Below are positions 1 to 8,983 of a DNA stretch of 64,000 nt, one piece after another. This DNA is from Bradyrhizobium arachidis (GTDB lineage Bacteria > Pseudomonadota > Alphaproteobacteria > Rhizobiales > Xanthobacteraceae), in NCBI RefSeq assembly GCF_015291705.1, contig NZ_CP030050.1, positions 9,239,001 to 9,303,000 of the forward strand, in the 5' to 3' direction. Under the pieces are notes generated by a model. That model ran no database searches. It saw nothing but the letters and a program-made list of their open reading frames with translations, and had not been told where the DNA came from. Position 1 is the first letter of the stretch, and the number at the start of each line of letters is the position of its first letter. Position numbers and translations under genes: made by a program.

Positions 1-1
1 C

Positions 2-439
2 GAAATCCGGGCACCCGCGAACGGCCGCGTGACCAATTTCGATTTACGGCCCGGCACCTATCTCGCCGCGGGGCGCGGCATCATGGCGCTGATCGACATC
101 GACACCGTGCGTGTCGAAGGCTATTTCGAGGAGACCAAGATCCCGCGGATCCACCTCGGTGACGCCGTTGACGTGAAGCTGATGAGCGGAGCGACGCTGA
201 GCGGTCGGGTCGAGAGTATCGCTGGCGGAATCGAGGACCGCGATCGAAGTTTGGGGTCCAGCCTGCTCGCCAGCGTCAATCCATCGTTCTCCTGGGTCAG
301 GCTCGCCCAGCGCATTCCGGTTCGGGTCCGCATCCCGCGCAAAGATGTCGATCGCCTGATCGTCGGAACGACTGCGACGGTGCAAGTCAATGTTGGAAAC
401 CGCAACGAACCGCCAAACACCATGGGCGTTTTACGGTAA
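2..439 (+). CDS. HlyD-family membrane fusion protein, C-terminal part
   Basis: The gene runs in from the left edge, so only about the last 145 residues are present. The visible part opens with a lipoyl/barrel-sandwich strand (EIRAPANGRV) and a beta-barrel section (VEGYFEETKI, GDAVDVKLM). It ends with an RIPVRVRI strand typical of EmrA/AaeA-type adaptors. Such periplasmic adaptors link an inner-membrane pump to an outer-membrane channel for efflux of aromatic acids or drugs. It ends just before the tRNA fragment and is probably chromosomal backbone outside the mobile region. Family assignment is firm; the substrate is unknown. Confidence 0.85.
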   Translation, partial: EIRAPANGRVTNFDLRPGTYLAAGRGIMALIDIDTVRVEGYFEETKIPRIHLGDAVDVKLMSGATLSGRVESIAGGIEDRDRSLGSSLLASVNPSFSWVRLAQRIPVRVRIPRKDVDRLIVGTTATVQVNVGNRNEPPNTMGVLR

Positions 440-494
440 CGCTCGGTAACCCGCTCAGTCGGCGCCGAGAAAATCTAATGAAAACAAAGCCGAA

Positions 495-543
495 TGGCGC
501 GCCCGGAACGATTCGAACATCCGACCCTCAGATCCGTAGTCTA
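495..543 (-). other. tRNA-Arg 3' fragment, probable attachment site (att)
   Basis: Read on the minus strand, this stretch gives the anticodon loop region (GACTACGGATCT, anticodon ACG), a T-arm with the TTCGAAT loop and a five-pair stem, and an acceptor strand CGGGCGC followed by G and CCA. The 5' half of the tRNA (acceptor 5' strand and D-arm) is missing: beyond position 543 the sequence no longer fits a tRNA. Integrases that target tRNA genes leave exactly such a 3' copy at the distal border, with the element on the anticodon side, here to the right. The intact partner tRNA is not in the window. Confidence 0.75.
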
Positions 544-1544
544 GTCCGGAGCATTGAAACAACTAGCGTTTGTTACCGTAAGCGCAAGCAAGAATCGCGA
601 AATAACGCCGTTTCGCCGCGGCACCAGATGCAGCCAGACCTTGAGAAAGGGCCCGCCGATCGCGCCGGGCCAAGTAGAGGGAGGAAACGAAAGATCGGAT
701 ATCTTCGCAAACGCCGAATGCGGAATTCGATCGCGGAAATCTAACGAACGACATCCAGCAGCAATACTGTCGTGCACATCAGATCGCATTTTGTGCTGAA
801 GTCCGCAGCTCTCAGTGCCATTTTCGGCATTTGACGCGAGGTACGGTTTCGACTGCACCAAAAAAGCGCGCGCGAAACTTGAAGGGTCCCGATCCCCAGG
901 CTCGGCACGTCCAGAACAGCTCATTTCATCGCCCGGCTCAGATCTCGCAATGCCCGCGCCGCCATACCTGCTTTTGCAATTCAGAGCTCCCGATCGCCGA
1001 GGGTTCTGCCGAGGATGACTGCCTGGGTTAGCGTTGCGATGATGAGTGTCCATTCCTTTAAATCGCGCGCTGACGAAATCGCGCCTATTTTCCGAGGCGC
1101 TGTCCTCGATCGTCTCTACCTAGCGCGCGGAGCGTCTTTCTTCTGAAGCTCGACAGGTCGAACAGGAGCCTAGGCACTTTTTCCAGCGCCATCGCCTTGC
1201 CTTCGATTGCGAGATGTAGAACTCGCACCAATCTGGCAAGACCGAGTTCTACAAATGCGACCGAACATGCGGATCATTCCCAATTTTGAGCTGGCTGTCT
1301 ACAATGACGATGGATGCTGCTAGATCAGGTCTTCTCTCCAGAACGACGTATCGTATCGACACGCCGCGGCAAATTCCTCCTCCTGAACGCTCAAAGGTAC
1401 CTTGACCTCCCTCCGAGAAGTTCCCGCCATATTCGGGTCCCATATGAACGATCGGCAGCGAGACACCTGATGCAGGCTCATGTTTTGAATTACTAGTGGC
1501 TCGCGCGCTTGGTCGACCTCTTCGCACCCGGCAACACATCCGTG
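544..1544. other. Gene-poor stretch next to the att fragment
   Basis: I see no convincing gene here. Short open frames lack start signals and family resemblance on both strands. No integrase is recognisable, although that is where one might be expected next to an attachment site. Confidence 0.4.
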
Positions 1545-1770
1545 CAAACACCTTCGTACTTCGGCAGCCTGGCCTATTGTTTCTCCGAACGTCGGATGCG
1601 GATGAATGGTTTTGCTGATATCAATTGCATCGGCGCCCATCTCGATCGCCGGACAGGTTCTCCGATCATGTCGCCAGCCTGCGGGCCAACGATCACACCG
1701 CCGATGATCCGGTGAGTCTCTTGGTCGATGATCAGCTTGGTCGGCAAACTGGCCTTTCTGGCCGGTCAAC
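1545..1770 (-). pseudogene. Relic of a dihydrolipoamide dehydrogenase-type oxidoreductase (C-terminal domain)
   Basis: Two minus-strand frames together spell the dimerisation domain of pyridine nucleotide-disulphide oxidoreductases. The first has TKLIIDQETHRIIGGVIVGP then QAGDMIGE. The second, after a frameshift near 1655, has AIEMGADAIDISKTIHPHPT then FGETI. The HPHPT motif matches the conserved His-Pro of lipoamide dehydrogenase or mercuric reductase. No FAD or NAD domain remains. This is a decayed fragment with no expected activity. Confidence 0.6.
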
Positions 1771-2052
1771 GCAGTGTCCCGGCACATGCAGGCTCCTGGC
1801 CAGTTGCATAGCCGCATCACATTCCGCGCTTTGGGGGTGACGGCTGCGATTTCGGCACAAAATGCCGGGGGCGATATGAGAATAGGCAAAGACAAACTGT
1901 ACGAGGCACGACGTTGTGGTGTTTGGTACAAGAGGGTTTTGCCTTGACTTCACCGGCCGCGAAGCGCGGCTCTTTGGTCACTTGTTGTGGGCACAATCAA
2001 CGAAGTGGGCGAGATCTCTGCTCTCGCACCATGCACGGCTTGCTTGGCAGCG

Positions 2053-2781
2053 ATGCACCGCATCTTTCAAAATTTCATTGATCTCCTAGCGACCGCAGAA
2101 GATCTCCAAGACTTCTCCAAAGCCATGGCGGATACAGCGACCGCTTTGGACCTATCGTGTTTTGCCTATCTAGCCCTCCAGCACTCAAGCAAAGGCAAAC
2201 CGCGCCTAATCTCTACGTATCCATCGCGGTGGGTGGCACACTATCTACGAAATAATTATCAAGTGCTTGATCCCGTCATCGGAGAAGCTCTTCGAAACCC
2301 CGAGCCCTTTCGGTGGGGGACTAATTTCAACTCGAAGTTCACATCGAAAGCACAGCATCGGCTTTTCGAAGAGGCCGCGGAATTCGGAATTCGGTTTGGC
2401 TTTACGGTGCCCATTCACGATGGCCACGGTCCCATCGCTGCATTGACCTTTGCCGTTGACCAGAGTCGCCCACAATTCGAACGGTTCATTGAATCGCATG
2501 AACGCGTTCTTCAGCTTATGGCGATGTATTTCCATGCTCATACCCGCCGAAAGCTAGCGAACGTACACGATATAGAGGGGACATACCTATCTCCGCGTGA
2601 GTTCGAATGCTTGGAGTGGGCAGCTCGGGGCAAGAGCGCTTGGGAGATTGGATGCATTCTCGGCATCTCGCGCAACACGGTTGCCTTCTACCTAGAAGGC
2701 GCGAAGAGAAAACTTGGTGTTCGGACGATTGTGCAAGCGGTAGCCCGCTTAGCCGCTGTGAAAAGAAAACAGCAAAATTAG
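2053..2781 (+). CDS. traR: LuxR-family quorum-sensing regulator (TraR-like)
   Basis: The protein has an N-terminal autoinducer-binding domain (residues about 15-160, with WVAHYLRNNYQVLDPVI and FRWG) and a C-terminal LuxR helix-turn-helix (LSPREFECLEWAARGKSAWE, then ISRNTVAFYLEGAKRKL). It should bind an acyl-homoserine lactone and activate transfer genes. The start at 2053 gives 242 residues, the usual TraR size. A GTG at 1987 would add 22 residues; neither has a strong ribosome site. The luxI gene follows 84 bases downstream on the same strand, and the trb cluster lies beyond, so control of conjugation is the likely job. The traR name rests on this context. Confidence 0.87.
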   Translation: MHRIFQNFIDLLATAEDLQDFSKAMADTATALDLSCFAYLALQHSSKGKPRLISTYPSRWVAHYLRNNYQVLDPVIGEALRNPEPFRWGTNFNSKFTSKAQHRLFEEAAEFGIRFGFTVPIHDGHGPIAALTFAVDQSRPQFERFIESHERVLQLMAMYFHAHTRRKLANVHDIEGTYLSPREFECLEWAARGKSAWEIGCILGISRNTVAFYLEGAKRKLGVRTIVQAVARLAAVKRKQQN

Positions 2782-2796
2782 GGGCGCAGCCCCCTA
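2779..2796 (+). other. Short hairpin between luxR and luxI
   Basis: TAGGGG pairs with CCCCTA around a six-base loop and overlaps the luxR stop codon. There is no T tract, so this may attenuate or stabilise the transcript rather than terminate it. Confidence 0.3.
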
Positions 2797-2865
2797 CAAC
2801 TAAAGGTAATGACTTGAGATCCATGATCCGCTCCAAAGGTGGCGATGTACACCCCTGGAGGGACT

Positions 2866-3498
2866 ATGATTCAGCTAATCACACCGCCCTTGTATGGCCA
2901 GTTCGCCGAAACTCTCGTCGAAATGCATCGGTTACGTTATCGCGTTTTCAAGCTTCGCATGGCATGGGACGTTCAAACCAGCGGCGACATGGAGATCGAC
3001 GATTTCGATGCACTGCATCCCGCTTACCTAGTCCAGCTATGTGACAACGGGCAGGTGCAAGGTTCCGTACGCCTGCTCCCCACACTTGGCCCGACCATGC
3101 TTTGCGACACCTTCCCTACGCTTCTTGAAGGCCAACCCCCGCCGTCAACTCCTCTCGTTTGGGAAAGTAGTAGATTCGCGATCGATGTTGCTGCCGATGC
3201 CCCGAAGGGGGATCACGGTCTTACTCGTGCTGTTTACGAGCTATTTGCGGGAATGGTAGAGTTCGGGCTCTCAAGACAACTCACTGACATCGTTACCGTC
3301 ACAGACGTCCGTATGGAGCGAATCCTTAGACGAGCGGGTTGGCCCCTGCGGCGCATTGGCAATCCTTCCGCAATTGGCAACACCTTAGCCGTGGCGGGTT
3401 ACCTCGAGATCTCGCGCGATACCCTGGTCACCCTTCGTAGAGCCGGCGGGCTTTCGGCACCGGCCCTTTGGACGCCAGTAATCTTCGCGGCCGCGTAG
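2866..3498 (+). CDS. traI: Acyl-homoserine lactone synthase, LuxI family
   Basis: Makes the diffusible signal from S-adenosylmethionine and an acyl-ACP or acyl-CoA. The conserved LuxI residues are visible in order: RYRVF, then W and D in MAWD, an acidic stretch MEIDDFD, the SVRLLPT strand and WESSRFAID. The length of 210 residues is normal. The start at 2866 is preceded by CTGGAGGGACT, a strong ribosome site; an ATG at 2839 lacks one. It lies just downstream of luxR, giving a complete signal/receptor pair next to the conjugation module. The acyl chain cannot be predicted from sequence alone. Confidence 0.9.
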   Translation: MIQLITPPLYGQFAETLVEMHRLRYRVFKLRMAWDVQTSGDMEIDDFDALHPAYLVQLCDNGQVQGSVRLLPTLGPTMLCDTFPTLLEGQPPPSTPLVWESSRFAIDVAADAPKGDHGLTRAVYELFAGMVEFGLSRQLTDIVTVTDVRMERILRRAGWPLRRIGNPSAIGNTLAVAGYLEISRDTLVTLRRAGGLSAPALWTPVIFAAA

Positions 3499-3580
3499 AA
3501 CAATGCAGGCCAGTACGATATGCCCGTTCCCGCCTAGAGCGGGGACGCCGCGTCTTGCGGTTCGCTTCCGAGCTATAAAC

Positions 3581-4540
3581 ATGACGGAAATTGAAACTAG
3601 GAACGGTCAGCGGAACGCGGCGAGAGCTGTTGACCTGCAACAGCTTCGACTTGCGGTTGCCGCTTGTGACCACGGAAGTTTTCGACGAGCCGCAGAAGCG
3701 CTTTCGATGAAGCACACCGCCTTTAGCCGTTCTATTGGCCAGCTTGAGTACCTGGTGGGAACTTCACTGTTTGAGCGCTCAAGTGGGGGAATAAAGCCTA
3801 CAATGGCCGGCCGAGAGGTTCTGCGAATCGCGCGGTTGATTCTGGAACAAGTCGACATGCTCCTTGACACAGGAAGGTCCGGTGGTCGCGGCGACACTGG
3901 CCATCTTGTTATCGGCTTCTTCACATCTATGTCCACCGGCAATTTGCGAGCGACGATAGGTGAGCTCAAGAAGCTACTACCAAGCCTCGAAATGGCAACG
4001 ATGGAGCGCTCACGCTTCCGTCTGGTGACCGCTCTCCGTAACGGAACCGTCGACGTTGTCGTTAGCCCTGGACGTCTGCCTTCAAAAGACACCAGATCAC
4101 TACTGCTGTGGAGCGAGCGCATCCTGATCTCGCTGCCCCAAGATCACTGGCTGGCCGCACGCGAGATCATCTATTGGACCGATTTGCGTACCGAGAAGAT
4201 CCTTCTAAGCAAGTATGATCCTGGGCGAGAGCTCGAGGATCTTCTGATTTCGAAGCTAGTGCTACCCGACGATCGCCCCAAGATAGAACGACATGACGTG
4301 AGCCGTGGCATTATCAAGAGTTTAACGAGTATGGGCATGGGGCTAAGTCTGGCGATGGAATCGGATATTGGTGCAAGTTTCGCCGGCCTTGTGTATCGAG
4401 AGTTGCAGGACGGAGCGGGACCAAGCCGGGTGGACTTCTATGCGCATTGGCGCGACGACAATGAGAATCCGGCTCTGAAGCGTTTCCTCAATCTGTTGGC
4501 AGACCGCTATCCCTCACCCTCGCCGACCCTTGGGGACTGA
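3581..4540 (+). CDS. LysR-family transcriptional regulator at the end of the trb cluster
   Basis: An N-terminal winged helix (VDLQQLRLAVAACDHGSFRR, AAEAL, FSRSIGQLEYLVGTSLFERS) is followed by a substrate-binding domain. Length is 319 residues. The ATG at 3581 is chosen because the DNA-binding domain begins about 17 residues later; the upstream extension is of low complexity. The gene converges on the DUF2274 gene and overlaps it by 34 bases. LysR genes in this position are common in alphaproteobacterial conjugative elements, but their targets are mostly unknown. Confidence 0.85.
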   Translation: MTEIETRNGQRNAARAVDLQQLRLAVAACDHGSFRRAAEALSMKHTAFSRSIGQLEYLVGTSLFERSSGGIKPTMAGREVLRIARLILEQVDMLLDTGRSGGRGDTGHLVIGFFTSMSTGNLRATIGELKKLLPSLEMATMERSRFRLVTALRNGTVDVVVSPGRLPSKDTRSLLLWSERILISLPQDHWLAAREIIYWTDLRTEKILLSKYDPGRELEDLLISKLVLPDDRPKIERHDVSRGIIKSLTSMGMGLSLAMESDIGASFAGLVYRELQDGAGPSRVDFYAHWRDDNENPALKRFLNLLADRYPSPSPTLGD

Positions 4541-4752
4541 CCAGTTCGTCTCGCCTTTGCAAATCCGCGATCCGTGGCCATAAAGCGCGCCAGCATGGGC
4601 GCGATCAGCTTCACCGGATCGATGCGCTGCCCACTTTCGTGTGCCAAGGCCTCTGCATAGGCTACGAGATCCCGATGCACTGATGCCGGTAGTTCAGTGG
4701 CGACCTTGACCGGCTTGTCATCGGGCAGTGCTGCTATTTTAAGCTTGGGCAT
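4507..4752 (-). CDS. DUF2274 small protein downstream of trbI
   Basis: An 81-residue protein starting MPKLKIAALPDDKPVKVATE, with LPASVHRDLVAYAEAL and MLARFMATDRGF. This matches DUF2274, a family almost always found as the last gene of alphaproteobacterial trb operons. The start is set by GGAGG eight bases upstream. The protein resembles ribbon-helix-helix regulators in layout, but its function is not established. It starts four bases after the end of trbI, so it should be co-transcribed. Confidence 0.8.
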   Translation of the reverse strand: MPKLKIAALPDDKPVKVATELPASVHRDLVAYAEALAHESGQRIDPVKLIAPMLARFMATDRGFAKARRTGQSPRVGEGEG

Positions 4753-4756
4753 GCCG

Positions 4757-5963
4757 TTAACCTCCGTATGGACCAAGTATGAGATCACGATTGACGAGAA
4801 CTCGAACTGGAAAGCCAGGTCGTACGGTCAAAGTAGGCTGGACGTTGAGACTGCGCCGAACCACCTGCTGTCCGGTTTGGTTTAGTGAGTCGGAGGCGCC
4901 GTGTCGTAATGCCTGGATGATGGCACTGTCGTTGCTATTGGTGTCAGAGCCTGCGCCTAGTTCCGTCCCGACGGCCAAGAACGTCGATAACGCGGCGGCC
5001 TTGAACAGCTCACCCCAGTGGTTTTCGACCTGGTCTTCCAGGCCCGCATACCCGGCGGTATCAGTGCCAGGCTGCCGCTCGAGAACGATAGAACGTCCAT
5101 TTGGCATGATCAGGCGGGTCCAGACGAGTGACACGTGACTGGCCGAAGGTGACCTGACTATCGTAGATCCCGATCAGACGCGCTCCCTGAGGCACAAGCA
5201 GGAAGCGGCCAGTCGGCGTGTCATAGACATTCTCGGTCACCTGCGCGGTAATTTGGCCTGGCAGGTCCGATCGGATTCCGGTGATCAGGGCTCCTGGAAT
5301 AACCGTCCCAGCCTGCACGATATATGGTGAAACAGGCCTGGTGAGGCGATCAGGGCTGACCGTACGACGGTCCGCAGTGGCGTTCACGAAGGCAAGCTTG
5401 CGGTCCTGGCCGTTCTGCGCAGATCCGTCATCACCGGTGCTCGTTGCGCTCGCCGGCACCACGCGGTCGCTTCCAACCGCCGCAGCGGGCGGACGCACTT
5501 CTCGTCCATTGGTGGAAGCGAACAAATGACTGATGCGGGCTGCCTCGGTCTCTTGATCGCGGCGTTGCTGGTCCGGATCAGCGCCGCTCGTCGGCAACTG
5601 GCCTTGAGCGGCAAGGATCGGTCGACCGAGATCCCCGGGGAGCGGCGGACCAAGCTGCGGGACGGGTTGGCGCGGAACGCCAGCGTAGTCCTTCGGCAGC
5701 GTCGTAATGCCGTCCGCAACATTGTGGTGGTCGGTACTGTAAAGCTCATCGGCCGCCTGATTACGGAAGCGATTGTTCTGCAGCGACCACAGCACTGCTC
5801 CGCCGATGACAAGCAGGGCAGCCGCGCTCCCGCCGGCCAGGACCTTCCGCGACAACCGTGTCACGCGCGGATGCTCCGCTCTCAAGCGGAAGCTTTCGGA
5901 CTGCTCCCCTTGTGTCTTCGGCGGAACTCCTTGCTCGTGATCGTTTTCATTCCGAGTGTTCAT
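4757..5963 (-). pseudogene. trbI: TrbI, type IV secretion channel protein (VirB10-like), frameshifted
   Basis: The first 280 or so residues hold an N-terminal membrane helix (VLAGGSAAALLVIGGAVLW), a proline-rich linker and the start of the VirB10 barrel (AGTVIPGALITGIRSDLPGQ, then LLVPQGARLIGIYDSQVTFGQ). The reading then shifts near 5131-5134 into another frame that continues the family sequence (SLVWTRLIMPNG, RQPGTDTAGYAGLEDQVENH, then a C-terminal VRVLVNRDLIL). The two halves add up to about 400 residues, the normal size. Either the gene lost one base or the read has an error. The start overlaps the trbG stop (ATGA). Confidence 0.85.
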
Positions 5964-6994
5964 GACGACGGCCTCCCGTCGGTCCTGACAATCCTGACCT
6001 TCTGCTGGTGCTCACCGCCGAGCCGGAGTTCGGCGGCTGCAAACAGCCGATCGACGATCAAAACGTTGCCGTAGGCGCGATAGTTGACGAGTTCGGTTTT
6101 ACCGTCCGGGCCAATGACGAAGAGCGGCGGCATCTCACCTTGCACGATGCCTTGCGGGAACTCGACATAGACCTTGCGGCCATCGTCATACACGGCGAGC
6201 GGCCGCCAGGGTGGACTGTCCCCTTCGATGGCGTAGCGGGAGACACGCTGCGCGGGATCTGGAAGAATTGGCTTTAGAGCGACTGAGCGCGACCGTTCAC
6301 GCACTGTTTCCGGATAGTACCAGGCAACGGACGGCATGTATGGCCGCTCGCGGGAGCGGAGTTCGATCAGGTAAGTGCGCCGGTCGGTATTGACGACGAG
6401 GTTGGTCTCGATCGATGCGCGGGTCGGCTTGACAAGGATGTGGACGCGTCGCGTGTCGCCACTTCCGCTCTCGGTATCACCCACGACCCAGCGTACAGTA
6501 TCTCCGGCCGCAATAGGCCCTGATCCAGTCAACTGCTCTCCTTCCTCGAGTGCGATATCCGTGATCTGTCCCGGTGCGGCGTAAATCTGATAGAGGGCTC
6601 CAGGACTGTAGGCATAGATTTGCGCTGCGTTGAAATACCCGCGTCTGCGCGGTTCAACACGGGCTGCGCTGTTTGCCGTCTCAACCCGGCTCACCGGTTC
6701 AGCATCTTCCTTGCCTCCCGACTTGCCGCCAAGAGCCGGCTTCCAGAGGGGTGGAATGTGAAGCGGTCGCGATTTGTCGTCGAGGGTCACCGGAGCCGCC
6801 GGCAGCGGCGGGACTTCCGCGTCATAGCTGATCTCCGGCGGAATGTAGGTCGCGCACCCACCGAGTGCCGACGAGCAGAGCAGGAGTGAGGACAGGATTG
6901 CCCGCTTCAAAGTCACAAGCTCGGGGCAAGGCGAATTGGGCCTGCTGTGCAGGATAGAGCGTTTCGAATGAACGTCAGACGGCGTCTTGCTCAC
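5960..6994 (-). CDS. trbG: TrbG, outer-membrane channel protein (VirB9-like)
   Basis: Part of the outer-membrane core of the mating channel with TrbI and a lipoprotein. The GTG at 6994 overlaps the trbF stop (GTGA) and has AAGGAG eight bases upstream; longer starts would run inside trbF. A signal peptide with a lipobox-like LGGC precedes the mature part. The VirB9 fold is seen as YSPGALYQIYAAPGQITDIA, GDTVRWVVGD and VHILVKPTRASIETNLVV, and near the end as VEFPQGI and NYRAYGNVLIVDRLFAAAEL. Length is 344 residues, normal for the family. Confidence 0.93.
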   Translation of the reverse strand: MSKTPSDVHSKRSILHSRPNSPCPELVTLKRAILSSLLLCSSALGGCATYIPPEISYDAEVPPLPAAPVTLDDKSRPLHIPPLWKPALGGKSGGKEDAEPVSRVETANSAARVEPRRRGYFNAAQIYAYSPGALYQIYAAPGQITDIALEEGEQLTGSGPIAAGDTVRWVVGDTESGSGDTRRVHILVKPTRASIETNLVVNTDRRTYLIELRSRERPYMPSVAWYYPETVRERSRSVALKPILPDPAQRVSRYAIEGDSPPWRPLAVYDDGRKVYVEFPQGIVQGEMPPLFVIGPDGKTELVNYRAYGNVLIVDRLFAAAELRLGGEHQQKVRIVRTDGRPSS

Positions 6995-7674
6995 TGACTC
7001 AACTCCTTTGACCAGTTGATGGCGCGGACGTAGACGCCAAGGGGATTCTTGCGCAGACGTTCGGCATCGCGCGGTGTCTCGATCACGATGGTGAGAATGG
7101 CAGTCCAGCGCTCGGTCGAACTCAGCGAACCGTTGTCGTAACTGCGTTGACTCCACGCGACCCGAAAGCTTTCCGAAGACGCACGAATGACGCTCGATAC
7201 ATCGACGGAGATTTGGAGCTTGCCCAACTTGGCGAAAGGGTCGTTGTTGCGTGCATAGTCGTTGAGCGCGGCCGCGCCGCGATCGGTCGTAAAATCATAG
7301 GCGCGCAGCCAATTCTGGCGCAGAACAATGCCGTCGGCCGGCAAGCCTCGGACATCCTCAATAAAGCGCGCCAGATGGTAGGCGATCTGAGCGTCAGTAG
7401 GTTGATAGTCGACGTTGGCCGGCGCAACCCGTTGGGCCTGTCCAAGATGATCGACCTCAACCACCCACGGCGTGATCGAGCCTTGATTTGATTGCCAGAC
7501 GAGCCCACCCGCGAGACCGACTGAAAGCATCAAGCAACCGAATGCCATCAGGCGCCAGTTCTTCGCTTGCACTCGCGCCGATCCGATGCGTTCGTCCCAA
7601 ACCTGAGCTGCCTTTTGATAAGGCGTAGTCGGCTCGGGCATTCGCCCGTAGTGTACTGATGATCGTTTGAACAT
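6991..7674 (-). CDS. trbF: TrbF, inner-membrane channel protein (VirB8-like)
   Basis: A 227-residue protein with a cytoplasmic N-terminus (PYQKAAQVWDERIGSARVQA), one membrane helix (LMAFGCLMLSVGLAGGLVW) and a periplasmic VirB8 domain (WVVEVDHLGQAQRV, IAYHLARFIEDVRGLP, YVRAINWSKEL). VirB8 proteins nucleate assembly of the secretion channel. The start at 7674 has AGGGGC upstream, and a longer reading into the trbL end lacks family residues. It overlaps trbG by four bases and is 79 bases from trbL. Confidence 0.93.
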   Translation of the reverse strand: MFKRSSVHYGRMPEPTTPYQKAAQVWDERIGSARVQAKNWRLMAFGCLMLSVGLAGGLVWQSNQGSITPWVVEVDHLGQAQRVAPANVDYQPTDAQIAYHLARFIEDVRGLPADGIVLRQNWLRAYDFTTDRGAAALNDYARNNDPFAKLGKLQISVDVSSVIRASSESFRVAWSQRSYDNGSLSSTERWTAILTIVIETPRDAERLRKNPLGVYVRAINWSKELSQ

Positions 7675-7753
7675 CGATGGTTGCCCCTGGTATCGAGTGA
7701 TCGGTTTCAAGTCGTGCGGTGGCTCGGATTTTGAGGCGCTGCCTGGTGAGGTG

Positions 7754-8983
7754 TCAGCGCTCTCCTTCAGACAAATCGACGGATGAGCCGCTGCCACTAT
7801 GATCGCCTGAGCGAACCGCTTGGCCGGCTGCTGATGCACCGTGCCGAATAGCCTCGGCACGCTTCATGCGTCGCGCCCAATCGGGTTGCCCTTCGGCCGA
7901 AGTGCTCGCGGCCGACGCACCGGTTTCTCCACCTCCGCCGAGTGCGGCGGCTGCACGACGCAACGGGCTCATGGCAGCCAAGGCGCCAGCTTCGGCAACG
8001 CCAGCGCTGCCTTCGCTTCGATAGGTGGCGGACGCTCCACTCAAGACGGCGCCCCCGCCGCGCGCGGCCCCAGCAATCGCGCCTCCAGCGAGACCAACAC
8101 CGCCGGCGGCAAGACCCGCGCCAGCCGCAACAATGCCGCCAGCAGCAAGGCCTGTTCCAATCGCGGCGCCGGCGCCGAGTTGAGGTCCGCCCGACACCAG
8201 GCCGTTTGCGATACCCGGACCGAAGATGCCGAGGCCGAGCAAGGAAAGCGCCGCGAGCACCAGCGTCATCGCGTCTTCGATGGTCGGCTGTGCACCGCCG
8301 AAACCTGCGGTGAACTGCGAGAACAGGGTGGAGCCGATGCCGACGATGACGGCCAGGGCCAGGATCTTGATGCCGGAAGATATGACGTTGCCCAGAACGC
8401 GCTCCGCCGCGAAGGCGGTCTTGCCAAACAGCCCGAAGGGAATGAGCACGAAGCCGGCCAGTGTCGTGAGCTTGAATTCGATCAGGGTGACAAAGAGCTG
8501 GATCGCCAGAATAAAGAAGGCGAGCAGCACCACGACCCACGCGAACAGGAGAACGACGATCTGGACGAAATTCTCGAAGAAACTGATATAGCCCATCAGG
8601 TTGGAGATCGAATCAAGCAATGGTCGGCCGGCATCAAGGCCGACTTGAGCGATCTTTCCGGGCCGCAGGAAATCCGATGCGGAGAGGCTTGCGCCTGATG
8701 CTTTCAGGCCAAGACCGGCAAAGCTCTCGAAGACGATGCGCGCCAGACTGTTCCAGTTACCGATGAGGTAGGCGAAGACCCCTACGAACAGCGTCTTCTT
8801 GACGAGACGCGCGATGATGTCCTCATCAGTTCCCCAACTCCAGAACAACGCTGCGAGCGTAATGTCGATCGCAGCGAGGGTCGTTGCGAGATATCCGACA
8901 TCGCTCCCCAGCAGCCCGAAGCCGTTGTCGATGTAACGCGTGAACGTTTCCAGGAACTGGTCGATGATCCCCGTACCGGTCAT
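7754..8983 (-). CDS. trbL: TrbL, polytopic channel protein (VirB6-like)
   Basis: A 409-residue membrane protein that starts MTGTGIIDQFLETFTRYIDN and has at least five hydrophobic segments in the first 280 residues (ITLAALFWSWG, FVQIVVLLFAWVVVLLAFFI, LAGFVLIPFGLFG). The C-terminal third is a low-complexity Gly/Ala-rich cytoplasmic or periplasmic tail, usual for TrbL. It probably forms part of the inner-membrane DNA path. The start overlaps the trbK-alt stop by four bases, so translation is coupled. Confidence 0.93.
   Translation of the reverse strand: MTGTGIIDQFLETFTRYIDNGFGLLGSDVGYLATTLAAIDITLAALFWSWGTDEDIIARLVKKTLFVGVFAYLIGNWNSLARIVFESFAGLGLKASGASLSASDFLRPGKIAQVGLDAGRPLLDSISNLMGYISFFENFVQIVVLLFAWVVVLLAFFILAIQLFVTLIEFKLTTLAGFVLIPFGLFGKTAFAAERVLGNVISSGIKILALAVIVGIGSTLFSQFTAGFGGAQPTIEDAMTLVLAALSLLGLGIFGPGIANGLVSGGPQLGAGAAIGTGLAAGGIVAAGAGLAAGGVGLAGGAIAGAARGGGAVLSGASATYRSEGSAGVAEAGALAAMSPLRRAAAALGGGGETGASAASTSAEGQPDWARRMKRAEAIRHGASAAGQAVRSGDHSGSGSSVDLSEGER

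Noticed and set aside
478..744. Open frame beginning MKTKPNGAPGTIRTSDPQ
   Set aside because: It is the antisense reading of the tRNA-Arg fragment, a well-known false gene call.
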